From an uncultured Ruminococcus sp. (GTDB taxonomy: Bacteria; Bacillota; Clostridia; Oscillospirales; Ruminococcaceae), in the NCBI RefSeq assembly GCF_937915125.1, contig NZ_CALDMP010000028.1:1-38761 (forward strand): a DNA stretch of 38,761 nt, read 5' to 3'. The stretch's first letter is position 1, and the number at the start of each line of letters is the position of its first letter. This document shows, piece by piece, positions 31,299-38,761 of the stretch. The notes below the pieces were generated by a model, which worked only from the letters and a program-made list of their open reading frames with translations, had not been told where the DNA came from and searched no databases. The translations under genes were made by a program, and so were the position numbers.

Positions 31299-32369
31299 TC
31301 ACGCTCCTTTGAATGTTGGTGTTAAGCTCCGACCATTCTGGTCAAAGCTTTCAATCATGCCGATCAGCTGTATTTTCGGCTGTATCAAGCCAAATCGTGT
31401 ATGCTCCACTGTTACATAATCACCGACAAAGTAATCCTTGTTGTACTGATACTGGTTGGAAAATGCTGCGATAGTGGATTCCGATGCCGTCTGCGGAGAA
31501 ATCATATTTTCTGCACCAGATTCTTTTAATAGCTCCAGATATTCTGCATCGCTGACCTCTTCCTCCTGTGCAGTGTTTCGCTCATCCACATACACTTCAT
31601 ATCGATCAAGGTAAGTAGGTTCTGTATCAGAATAATATGTAGTCCGTTTTCTTGCACTCCCTTCACCACTGCCGAAAACATATGCAAAATTCTTCTGTAC
31701 AGATGAATCCGCAGCATAGGAAAATGAAAGCAGATTGTTGTAGGAATCAGAGAAAACAATATGCGGATTTTCAGACTGAAGAATACTTCTGTCCGTTCCC
31801 TCAAATAAATCGCATTTCAGCGTATTGCCGTCCATGCGGATATTAGCAGATCCGCCGATGGTTTCACAAATGGTATACAGCCATTCCATCAGATTATCAT
31901 AGCTGACCTGTAATCTTGTTTTGCCCTGCCAGCAGTCACCGCTGACTGTTCCCATAGAAAGTCCTGGAATACTGCGAATGCCTGCCGAGATTACGTTCTG
32001 CGACAGCACGTTTCTGACAATGTTTTCGTAGGTGTTGTTCGCTGAAAAAGACGGATAAATAATTCTTCGCTCCAGCAGGCAAGTGAGAAATCTGCCGGAT
32101 ACTGTGAGATAATCGCCATCCTCTGCATCGGTTTCGATTTTCACCGATTCAATGATGCCAAAGTGTTCACTATCATCATCTCTGCCAACAATCCTGCCAA
32201 GCTGAAAAATCTCCACATTCTGCGGATTGGCGGCAATGTACACTTCAAATGAACCGCACTGATAATATTCCACGTCCCACAGGAGAGAAGAAAAATTGTC
32301 GCAGACTGCAACGAGGTCAATGGAAATTTGTTTTTCATTTGCTGTTAAGCTGTAAATTTCAATCTGCAT
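31299..32369 (-). CDS. Siphovirus Gp37-like tail protein
   Basis: A 356-residue tail protein of the ReqiPepy6 Gp37-like family, the tail-associated hub between the distal tail protein and the fibres. Family marks are an N-terminal strand-rich region (WDVEYYQCGSFEVYI), GRIVGRDDDSEHFGIIESV, the LLERR segment and the late YFVGDYVTVEHTRFGL. It starts 3 bp after the Dit gene with a GGAGTG site. No peptidase motif is visible, so cell-wall cutting during infection is not indicated here. Confidence 0.85.
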   Translation of the reverse strand: MQIEIYSLTANEKQISIDLVAVCDNFSSLLWDVEYYQCGSFEVYIAANPQNVEIFQLGRIVGRDDDSEHFGIIESVKIETDAEDGDYLTVSGRFLTCLLERRIIYPSFSANNTYENIVRNVLSQNVISAGIRSIPGLSMGTVSGDCWQGKTRLQVSYDNLMEWLYTICETIGGSANIRMDGNTLKCDLFEGTDRSILQSENPHIVFSDSYNNLLSFSYAADSSVQKNFAYVFGSGEGSARKRTTYYSDTEPTYLDRYEVYVDERNTAQEEEVSDAEYLELLKESGAENMISPQTASESTIAAFSNQYQYNKDYFVGDYVTVEHTRFGLIQPKIQLIGMIESFDQNGRSLTPTFKGA

Positions 32370-32372
32370 TTT

Positions 32373-33248
32373 TCACACTCCTAAATAAGCATTTCTGTGC
32401 ATCAGCGTGACCTTTAGATTTTTTACACCTCGCACTGCCTGCACATGAAATGTATTTTTGCCCTCCCGAAGAGAAAGCCATGTTGAACCGGATACCAGTC
32501 GGTTGATGATATTGCTGTCCACACCGTTACGGGTAAGGGTAACGGTTTTATTGCCTGTTTTGGTTGTAATCGTGATGACATCTCCTTTCAGGATTTCGCC
32601 TTTGATTTGCAGGTATTCTCCCGTATCTGCATTATAGATAGTCGGGGTATATGCCGCTATTTCCGGCACTGTTTCACTTGATGAAGCCTCTATTTGAATC
32701 GTGAATCCGGTTTCATCACCGTCATTCTGTATGATAATGTTGTCCGTTGTGCTGTAAATGCCCAGAGGAAAAGGAGCATCACTTTCCGGAAACGGGAAAT
32801 GGAATGCTCCAGTCACTTGGCTATAGTAGGCATAGACCGCAGAGGTACTGTACCAATATGGGGCAGGGCAGATAATGCTGATCTGTCCGCTTGTGAGGGC
32901 ATCGAAGTTGTTGACTTCGCAGGTCTCTACATACCCTTCCGTGTACACATCAATTCCGGCAGTCTTGTAGAAAACCTTGATATATCGGGACGGTTTGACT
33001 ACACGATACAGCAGATGTCTGCGTTTTTCAATATCAATCCCACGCATCTGAAAGGAGATAACCACATTTCTTTTTTCGATAAAGGAATTGTTCAGATAGC
33101 TGCCGTCCATACCTGCGTAGGTGGAGGTGCTGATTGTTCCGGCAGGAGGATTCAAGCCGTCAATTTTTGAGGTCATGTATTGGTTGGCGGTGGCGGATAG
33201 GTTCACTTGTTCGCCGGATTCGTTTTCGAGGATGAGGGTGAAATACAT
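32373..33248 (-). CDS. Distal tail protein (Dit)
   Basis: A 291-residue protein of the siphovirus tail family (Dit), forming the ring that joins tail tube and baseplate. Marks are the N-terminal NQYMTSKIDGLNPPAG segment, GSYLNNSFIEKRNVVI and the CPAPYWYS segment, followed by a galectin-like C-terminal part. The ATG at 33248 is chosen because AAGGAGG precedes it; the longer frame to 33317 runs into the promoter of the plus-strand moron. The gene position between tape measure and Gp37-like hub is the normal one. Confidence 0.88.
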   Translation of the reverse strand: MYFTLILENESGEQVNLSATANQYMTSKIDGLNPPAGTISTSTYAGMDGSYLNNSFIEKRNVVISFQMRGIDIEKRRHLLYRVVKPSRYIKVFYKTAGIDVYTEGYVETCEVNNFDALTSGQISIICPAPYWYSTSAVYAYYSQVTGAFHFPFPESDAPFPLGIYSTTDNIIIQNDGDETGFTIQIEASSSETVPEIAAYTPTIYNADTGEYLQIKGEILKGDVITITTKTGNKTVTLTRNGVDSNIINRLVSGSTWLSLREGKNTFHVQAVRGVKNLKVTLMHRNAYLGV

Positions 33249-33259
33249 GTGATACCTCC

Positions 33260-33288
33260 TTGTTTTTTCTTGTGGAGTGTGGTATAAT
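33260..33288 (+). promoter_or_regulatory. Promoter of the plus-strand moron
   Basis: TTGTTT (33260-33265), a 17-nt spacer and TATAAT (33283-33288) with a TGG extension. It drives a plus-strand gene inside the minus-strand tail operon. Confidence 0.65.
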
Positions 33289-33339
33289 AAATGTACAAAT
33301 AAAATATGTTGTTCCAAACGAATGAAGGAGTTGATGACG

Positions 33340-33768
33340 ATGTTAGAAGATTCAAAATTGTTTCAAACTGTTGAAAAAATTTTGAATGAGCGAGGAGTTA
33401 TTCAGCGTTTTGAAAATGAAAATGGAAAAATCATTGGAAGAATGATGATTACGCTTGGTGAAGTACCTGAAAATTTGAAAGCAGAAATTTGTATTGATGA
33501 TGGAGATTTTACCTTCATTGGTACGTTTGATTTCTATGATTCAGAGATTGGTTTAGTGATGAATACAAAAACAAGAAAACTTAAAAGTGGATTATGGATA
33601 ACTGAACAAAAAGCAGGTGCCGAACCACCATCAGAAGATTGGTGTCATTTCTTTATTGAAACACTTGTGAAATCTATTCACGAAGATGGTACTTTTGGTT
33701 ATCCATTATATACATTTTGTTCTAGTACGGGAGATTTCACTGTTGTACCGGAAAGCCCTGATGCATAA
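33340..33768 (+). CDS. Hypothetical protein, probable prophage moron
   Basis: A 142-residue soluble protein of unrecognised family, with a strand-rich middle (ICIDDGDFTFIGTFDFYD) and no membrane segment or signal. It is on the opposite strand to all surrounding tail genes, with its own promoter and an AAGGAG site that selects the ATG at 33340. The coding DNA is AT-richer than the tail genes. Such isolated genes are typically expressed in the lysogen and change host behaviour, often by blocking other phages. That role is inference here. Confidence 0.7.
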   Translation: MLEDSKLFQTVEKILNERGVIQRFENENGKIIGRMMITLGEVPENLKAEICIDDGDFTFIGTFDFYDSEIGLVMNTKTRKLKSGLWITEQKAGAEPPSEDWCHFFIETLVKSIHEDGTFGYPLYTFCSSTGDFTVVPESPDA

Positions 33769-33780
33769 ACTTTCACCCCA

Positions 33781-36700
33781 TTACACATTCAACGCATTCC
33801 GTGTCAACCGATAAATCTCCAACCGTGACAATGCCTTCGGCGATTGATTCGTCTGATTCACCGTTTTCCGGTTGTCGGTATTGTAATAATTGTTCACCGT
33901 TCCACCGGAACTGCCGGGCAGCATTGCTCCGGAGATTCCATGCAAGCTGTAATTCAAATCAGAATCCATGGTTATCCGCATTGCCTGAGCAACACCACCG
34001 ACCGCTTTTTCCACATACTTCTTGCTCTTGTTAATGCCCTCAGCTAATCCTTTCATAAAGTCCGGCATCCAGCTTTCGTAGTCCGTCAACGGGCCTTTGT
34101 CCGGTACAGAAAAGTGCAGAAAATCACGAATGGTATCTGCCACACCAGTGACTGTATCCGCCAGATTGTTTATCATGCTCTTAATGCCGTCAATGATACC
34201 GCTGATAATATCTGCACCCCAGTTCCATGCATCAGAGGCAAGCCCCTTGATCCAGTCAACCGCCGCCTGAAATCCGTCCTGAATGGCAGTTTTCACGCCG
34301 CTGACCTTTGTGGAAACAGCGCTTTTAATGCTGTCCCAGATGTTGGAGATCGTGGATTTGATGGTGTTCATGATGCTTGAAATCTTGCTGGAAATAGAAT
34401 CCCAAACAGAAGAAACCACGCTTTTGATGCTGTTCAGAATGGGACTCAAAAAGCCATAAATCGCATTCCAGACCGAAGTTATCACAGACTGAATCGCACC
34501 AAGTACTGTGTCAATGGCAGTTTTGATTCCATTCCATATAGTTTCAAAAGTGGTCTTAATACCCTCCAGAATCGGCGTCAGAAATGAAACGATTGCATTC
34601 CAGATAGCGGAAATCTTCTGCGAAATCCAGTCCATCGCCGTACCGATTAGAATCTGAATCGCCTGAAATATTGTCTCAAATAAATATTTGAAAGCATCCA
34701 GAAGAGGCGCAATGGTTTCATAAATGCTGTTCCAGACAGTCATAATGGTGTTGTAAATGGTCTGGAATACTGTGGAAACCACTGTGTAAATGGCGTTAAA
34801 AATATTGCTGAAAAAGGTGTAGATTCCAGTCCAGATGTTGACGAAAAAGTCTCGGATTCCGGTAATAATCACGGTAAAAAATGTGGAAATATTCGTCCAG
34901 ATATTCACAAAGAAGTCCTTGATAGAAGTCCAGACCTCATTCCAACTTGTACCGAACCAGCCAAGCACCACATCGGCAATGCCTTTCAAGGTGTTCAGTA
35001 TATTGGAAAACGTGTTTACTATAAAATCCCAAATGGAAGTAAATATGCCTTTAATGCCGTCCCACAGCTGACTCCAGTTGCCGGTAAACAAGCCGATAAA
35101 CACATCCAGCAATCCCAGAATGATGCCGGAAATTTCAGAGAAAATATTTGCGATATTCTGGAATACGCCCTCAAATACAGGTGCGAGCAAGTTGCACAAA
35201 GCATCCCAAGCCGCTTTCAGCATTTCTGTGAAGCTCTCAAAATCAAATCCCAGCGCATTGATGCGGTCGGTGATGCCTTGCGTCAGATTGGAAAATGTAC
35301 TCTTGATCTGTTCCCAGATACCAAGAATGTTATTTTTGAAATCTTCATTCGTATTCCATAGATGCATAAAAGCCGCCACAAGTGCCGCAATTGCCGCAAC
35401 CACGGCAAGAATTGTTCCCATTGAAACGCCCAATGCACCGGTAACAGCTGTAATCCCGCCTTTGACCGCACCAATCGCAGCAGGTGCTTTTGATACCAGA
35501 GAAAGGACACTGCCAACGCCGGAGATTGTCTTGCCCAGTACAATGAGCATGGGTCCCAGAACTGCCGCCACCAGGGCAATTTTTACAATGGTTTCTTTTG
35601 TTTGCGGATCCAGCTGATTCAGCTTATCCACCAATCCTTGCATATGGGAAACAATGGAACGAATGACAGGCATCAGAATGTCACTGAAACTGATTGCCAG
35701 TTCTTCCAGCTGAGATTTCAGAATAGTCAGCTGTCCGGCAAGGTTGTCCTGCATGGTTTCTGCCATGGAAAGGGACGTGCCGTCACAGTTACTGATTGCA
35801 CCGGAAAGCTTGTCAATATCCGTAGGCGCGGCATTCATCAGTGCAAGGAATCCGGACATTGCATTTTTGCCCACAAGAGCCTGTGCAGCAGATGCCTGTT
35901 CCGATTCAGAAAGTCCGGCAAAAGCGACTCTGCAATCAGCCAGAATATCGGAAAGTTCACGCATACTGCCGTCTGCATTGGTGGTCTGAATTTCCACTTC
36001 ACCGAGTGTCTCACCACAGAATTTCACATCGCCTGCAAGGGCAGTCATAATAGAGCGCAGTGATGTTCCTGCCTGGGTGGACTTGATTCCGGCGTTTGCC
36101 ATCAAGCCGATAGCCTCTGCTGTATCTTCTACGGAAAAGCCAAGAGAGCCTGCAACCGGAGCAGCATACTTAAAGGTTTCGCCCATCATGGAAACGTTTG
36201 TATTGGCATTACTGGATGCTGCCGCCAGCACATCAGCAAAGTGGGCACTGTCGGCAGCAGTCAAACCAAAAGCAGTCAACGCATCTGTCACAATATCAGA
36301 GGTAGTAGCCAAATCTTCTCCCGAAGCGGCAGCAAGATTCATGACACCTTCGATGCCGGAGAGCATATCTTCTGTTTTCCAGCCTGCCATTGCCATATAG
36401 TTCATGGCTTCAGCAGCTTCACTTGCGGAGAATTTTGTTTGAGAACCCATTTCACGGGCTTTGGCACGCAGTGCCTCCAGATCTTCGCCAGTTGCACCAG
36501 ATACAGCGGCGACTTTGCTCATGGCAGCATCAAAGTCTGCTCCTGTTTTAACAGCAGCGGTTCCCAGAGCAGTGATTCCGGCAGTCACAGGAAGCAGTTT
36601 TTCACCTGCACCGGAGATCTTATCACCAACATTCTGCATCACTTCACCAGCTGCACCGATTTTCGCAAATGCTGTGTTGGTTTTATCCGCTTCAGTTTGC

Positions 36701-37038
36701 AGATTCCGAAGTTCCTGTTCCGTTTCAATGATTTCACGTTGGAGAGCATCGTATTGTTCCTGCGTGATGTCACCGTTTGCAAGGGCTGTATTTGCCTGTT
36801 CTGCCGCAGTTTTCAGTGTTTCCAGTTTTTCTTTTGTGGAGGAAACCGCATCGGCTAACAGCTTCTGCTTTTGGGATAAAAGCTCTGTATTGGTAGGGTC
36901 AAGCTTCAGCAGCTTTTCCACGTCTTTCAGCTGTGTCTGGGTACTCTTGATGTTCTTGTTGACGCTTTCCAGCGCTTTGGAAAGCTTGGTGGTATCACCG
37001 TTAATCTCGACGGTGATGCCTTTGATTCTGTTTGCCAT
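33781..37038 (-). CDS. Tail tape measure protein
   Basis: A 1085-residue tape measure protein. It begins with a coiled coil (about 20-130), then a TP901-type core (about 140-480, with AMSKVAAVSGATGEDLEALR, then EAMNYMAMAGW and AGIKSTQAGTSLRSIMTAL), then hydrophobic segments (about 485-560). A long stretch of tryptophan-spaced helical repeats (IW/VW every 11 or 22 residues, about 560-960) follows, and a conserved C-terminal region. Its length sets tail length; the usual rule of 0.15 nm per residue suggests a tail near 160 nm. GGAGGTG selects the ATG at 37038. Confidence 0.95.
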   Translation of the reverse strand: MANRIKGITVEINGDTTKLSKALESVNKNIKSTQTQLKDVEKLLKLDPTNTELLSQKQKLLADAVSSTKEKLETLKTAAEQANTALANGDITQEQYDALQREIIETEQELRNLQTEADKTNTAFAKIGAAGEVMQNVGDKISGAGEKLLPVTAGITALGTAAVKTGADFDAAMSKVAAVSGATGEDLEALRAKAREMGSQTKFSASEAAEAMNYMAMAGWKTEDMLSGIEGVMNLAAASGEDLATTSDIVTDALTAFGLTAADSAHFADVLAAASSNANTNVSMMGETFKYAAPVAGSLGFSVEDTAEAIGLMANAGIKSTQAGTSLRSIMTALAGDVKFCGETLGEVEIQTTNADGSMRELSDILADCRVAFAGLSESEQASAAQALVGKNAMSGFLALMNAAPTDIDKLSGAISNCDGTSLSMAETMQDNLAGQLTILKSQLEELAISFSDILMPVIRSIVSHMQGLVDKLNQLDPQTKETIVKIALVAAVLGPMLIVLGKTISGVGSVLSLVSKAPAAIGAVKGGITAVTGALGVSMGTILAVVAAIAALVAAFMHLWNTNEDFKNNILGIWEQIKSTFSNLTQGITDRINALGFDFESFTEMLKAAWDALCNLLAPVFEGVFQNIANIFSEISGIILGLLDVFIGLFTGNWSQLWDGIKGIFTSIWDFIVNTFSNILNTLKGIADVVLGWFGTSWNEVWTSIKDFFVNIWTNISTFFTVIITGIRDFFVNIWTGIYTFFSNIFNAIYTVVSTVFQTIYNTIMTVWNSIYETIAPLLDAFKYLFETIFQAIQILIGTAMDWISQKISAIWNAIVSFLTPILEGIKTTFETIWNGIKTAIDTVLGAIQSVITSVWNAIYGFLSPILNSIKSVVSSVWDSISSKISSIMNTIKSTISNIWDSIKSAVSTKVSGVKTAIQDGFQAAVDWIKGLASDAWNWGADIISGIIDGIKSMINNLADTVTGVADTIRDFLHFSVPDKGPLTDYESWMPDFMKGLAEGINKSKKYVEKAVGGVAQAMRITMDSDLNYSLHGISGAMLPGSSGGTVNNYYNTDNRKTVNQTNQSPKALSRLEIYRLTRNALNV

Positions 37039-37098
37039 GGGGGTCACCTCCTCGTCAGGGCATAAGAAAAGCACCTGCCGTGGCAAGTGCTTATTATG

Positions 37099-37839
37099 TT
37101 ATTCTTCTTCGTTTTCGACATATTTTTGTGGACCGGCGATTATCAAGTCTCTCCAGTCTAATAACACTTGTTTATTGATCAAAAGCATGGCAGATAATTC
37201 TTTATTTGTATCAAAGTCAACGAATAGAACATTTCCATTCTCAAAAAAATAAGTGTTATTATGAGCAATCGAATTACGAATGTGTCTAAAAAGGCAGGAG
37301 AGCATTGTTTCATGAAACTTATTTGTTTCATCTTCATCTTGAGGAGAATTTGAGTTTGAAGTGTATACATATTTGACAGTTTCATCTTCAGTGATTACTG
37401 TTTTATAACGCCACTTTAACACACCTCTTGGACAATCAATACAAATACCAAGATTTGCTCTTTGAACGACATCACTTTTCGCAGCTCTGAGAGTTTTTGT
37501 ATCAACAAATCCCATCCTTACAAGTGTTTCATCAATGCTGTCGCTACGCAAAAAACAAATACTATTTGTCAATTTCGCTTTTTCAAGTAAAAGTGAGAGT
37601 AATTTGTTACTATTCAAGCGACCATTTTTATTCTTCCATCTGTATTCATCACGCAGTATTTCACGTGATATCTCAGCATCAGCCAAATCATTTGTAAGGT
37701 AAAACTCTATAATATCGACTTTTTGCTGTGCTTCAAAAGAAGATTGTCCGATGCTTTTTTTATATTGATAAATGTTCGTATGAGGTTTACTACATTCATC
37801 GTGTGCAGATTTATTTTTTAGTGTTTTGTTTTCAGCCAT
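37099..37839 (-). CDS. HEPN-family protein, probable prophage moron
   Basis: A 246-residue protein whose C-terminal third carries IRNSIAHNN, giving the HEPN ribonuclease motif R188-x4-H193. The following strand pattern (TYFFENGNVLFVDFD) and LLDWRDLI ending match the pEK499_p136-type HEPN family as I know it. HEPN proteins are often RNases in abortive infection or toxin systems. It interrupts the usual chaperone-tape measure gene pair and has its own promoter and an AAAGGAG site. It is therefore probably expressed in the lysogen for superinfection exclusion. No antitoxin gene is adjacent. The N-terminal part is not recognised. Confidence 0.75.
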   Translation of the reverse strand: MAENKTLKNKSAHDECSKPHTNIYQYKKSIGQSSFEAQQKVDIIEFYLTNDLADAEISREILRDEYRWKNKNGRLNSNKLLSLLLEKAKLTNSICFLRSDSIDETLVRMGFVDTKTLRAAKSDVVQRANLGICIDCPRGVLKWRYKTVITEDETVKYVYTSNSNSPQDEDETNKFHETMLSCLFRHIRNSIAHNNTYFFENGNVLFVDFDTNKELSAMLLINKQVLLDWRDLIIAGPQKYVENEEE

Positions 37840-37871
37840 GCTACAAATCTCCTTTTACATAGACTAATAGT

Positions 37872-37900
37872 ATTATAGCACGTTTTGTCGAAAAAGTAAA
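37872..37900 (-). promoter_or_regulatory. Promoter of the HEPN gene
   Basis: On the minus strand, TTTACT (37900-37895), a 17-nt spacer and TATAAT (37877-37872) with a TGC extension. The ATG is at 37839. Confidence 0.65.
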
Positions 37901-37903
37901 GAC

Positions 37904-38095
37904 TCAGAACGCATCAAAATCACCCTGCGTAGCTTTGTAATCATACTCCGCAGCATCATTCTCACGCTCGGTGAACATATCATTGACGAGTCCAATCGAC
38001 AGCAGATCCAGATCCGCCATCGACAGACCCAACTGCACACATCGGAGCAGAAACAGCGGCGTTGTCATTTCCCTGTCAATCGGGCGATGTTTTTT
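37904..38095 (-). CDS. Tail chaperone T part, made by -1 frameshift (G-T)
   Basis: The -1 frame downstream of the slippery site encodes a typical T extension: MADLDLLSIGLVNDMF, then YKATQGDFDAF and stop at 37904-37906. There is no stop between the slip site (38089-38095) and this domain. The fused G-T protein binds the tape measure and guides tail-tube assembly, while G alone is made in excess, as in lambda-like phages. An internal ATG at 38068 exists, but translation by frameshifting is expected. Confidence 0.8.
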   Translation of the reverse strand, partial: KKHRPIDREMTTPLFLLRCVQLGLSMADLDLLSIGLVNDMFTERENDAAEYDYKATQGDFDAF

Positions 38096-38445
38096 TTAGA
38101 TTCCACCTGTGTTTCGATGTTCAGACCCCATAGTTCAATCAGTTGTGGGAGAATTTCATAAATACTGAACGTGTTAAATTGCTCCAGCCAATTGTCCGGA
38201 GATGAAGGAACATTATCAGGGTCTGCGTGTTTTGCCATAATATAGGCGATGTTTTCAAAGACCTCCAAGCTTTCAATGTCCAGACCAGAGCTATCCTCAT
38301 CGCCCTCAGATACAGATTTTTGCAGTGCCGCAAAGTCCTTGTAAATATCTCTTCCGAATTTCAGGCGATACAATCTGGGTACCGCAGCGCTTGCCTTGAA
38401 CGGCACTTCCATACCGTCCACCAGAATATTTTTCTTGATTGCCAT
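38065..38445 (-). CDS. Tail assembly chaperone G
   Basis: A 126-residue tail chaperone of the Gram-positive siphophage type, with an N-terminal strand pair (KNILVDGMEVPFKASAAVPR), the LYRLKFGRDIYKDF helix, and a C-terminal WLEQFNTFSIYEILPQLIELW. It ends eight codons after the frameshift site. AAGGGG precedes the ATG at 38445. The major tail protein gene lies immediately upstream, 11 bp away. Confidence 0.85.
   Translation of the reverse strand: MAIKKNILVDGMEVPFKASAAVPRLYRLKFGRDIYKDFAALQKSVSEGDEDSSGLDIESLEVFENIAYIMAKHADPDNVPSSPDNWLEQFNTFSIYEILPQLIELWGLNIETQVESKKNIARLTGK
38089..38095 (-). promoter_or_regulatory. Slippery heptamer A AAA AAC for -1 frameshift
   Basis: On the minus strand the G frame reads TCT AAA AAA AAC ATC, so the heptamer A-AAA-AAC is in the correct phase (X XXY YYZ). 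It lies 8 codons before the G stop, at the usual place. Confidence 0.75.
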
Positions 38446-38456
38446 AGAATCACCCC

Positions 38457-38761
38457 TTACGATTTAGTTGTGGTCGCTGTTGTCGTGGTCTTCACAGATG
38501 TATCCGGATTGTACGGCATTTTGTACCAGTTGTTGTAGGTGGTTTCATCTGTTTCTTCACAGGTCTTTGCCTTCACCAAGCCTGTCGGAAGTGCCGTTGC
38601 GGTGAGAGACAGTGTTTCTGTTTTAACCTCAGTAGAATCTTCCGTTGTCTGCCCTTCTGTTGCGGGACGGCTTGCAGAACAACAGTAGAGGACATGACGA
38701 ATTTTATGCTTGTCACCGGAGAACTCAAACATCAGTGCAAACTGCGCAGGTTCTGCATCAT
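38457..38761 (-). CDS. Major tail protein (partial, cut by window edge)
   Basis: The C-terminal 101 residues of a phi13-type major tail tube protein: FEFSGDKHKIRHVLYCCSASRP, with the family's ETLSLTATAL strand and ETTYNNWYK end, followed by a threonine-rich tail. The reading frame stays open to the window edge, so the N-terminal half is missing only because of the window. An internal ATG at 38732 is not the real start. Confidence 0.9.
   Translation of the reverse strand, partial: DAEPAQFALMFEFSGDKHKIRHVLYCCSASRPATEGQTTEDSTEVKTETLSLTATALPTGLVKAKTCEETDETTYNNWYKMPYNPDTSVKTTTTATTTKS

Larger units (their letters stand above)
22655..38761 (-). mobile_element. Siphophage prophage, late genes and integration end
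   Basis: The extent is partly inferred. The right side is cut by the window inside the tail genes. The left end is placed where the older recombinase gene is broken, next to the repeat cluster and downstream of the terminator of the intact recombinase pair. The gene order is tail, fibre, lysis, then integration genes, all on the minus strand. Head, packaging and replication genes would lie beyond the right edge. Confidence 0.6.

Overview
The window looks like an accessory, island-rich stretch of a low-to-mid GC Firmicute, most likely a gut clostridium of the Oscillospiraceae/Ruminococcus type. The evidence is strong Shine-Dalgarno sites (AAGGAGG), sigma-A promoters of TTGACA-17-TATAAT type, clusters of large serine recombinases, and a siphophage tail module of the kind common in gut clostridia. 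No ribosomal or core metabolic gene is present, so genus assignment is inference.

Region 1 (1-15305) is plus-strand-biased cargo. It holds a short relaxase-like ORF, an unknown 416-residue protein, a DUF4143-type AAA ATPase on the minus strand, a four-gene set of small membrane and zinc-ribbon proteins, and an XRE repressor. A six-gene operon follows (5777-13514) under a consensus promoter. It encodes three different dynamin-like GTPases interleaved with two proteins that share an N-terminal helical domain (TerB-like by my reading). The second of these carries a right-handed beta-helix, and a small zinc-binding protein closes the operon. A DUF234-type ATPase comes next. The region ends at a 45-nt copy of the 3' part of initiator tRNA-fMet, beginning at the anticodon. 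This is the expected footprint of an element that integrates at that tRNA.

Region 2 (15306-19958) is a second cassette: a WYL-domain regulator behind a promoter with repeat operators, a 120-residue unknown, a superfamily II helicase fused to a C-terminal HNH nuclease, and a 176-residue unknown coupled to it by a TGATG overlap. It resembles an anti-phage or anti-plasmid system but I cannot match it to a named one.

Region 3 (19959-26936, minus strand) contains four large serine recombinase genes, apparently two copies of a two-gene module. The copy nearest the phage genes (24420-26321 and 22855-24435) is intact and has its own terminator. In the other copy the upstream gene has lost the 5' end that encodes the catalytic serine; the break lies beside a cluster of TGCACCCCC repeats. 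I infer that the phage integrated into the recombinase gene of an older element, so the phage's left end is near 22.65 kb rather than near 19.9 kb.

Region 4 (26937-38761, minus strand) is the late half of a siphophage prophage, read right to left: major tail protein (cut by the window edge), tail chaperone G and G-T with an A-AAA-AAC frameshift site, tape measure, distal tail, Gp37-like tail protein, a fibre carrying BspA-type leucine-rich repeats, a collagen-like baseplate protein, holin and amidase. Two extra genes with their own promoters sit among the tail genes: a HEPN-family protein (37099-37839) and a plus-strand unknown (33340-33768). Both look like morons expressed from the lysogen.
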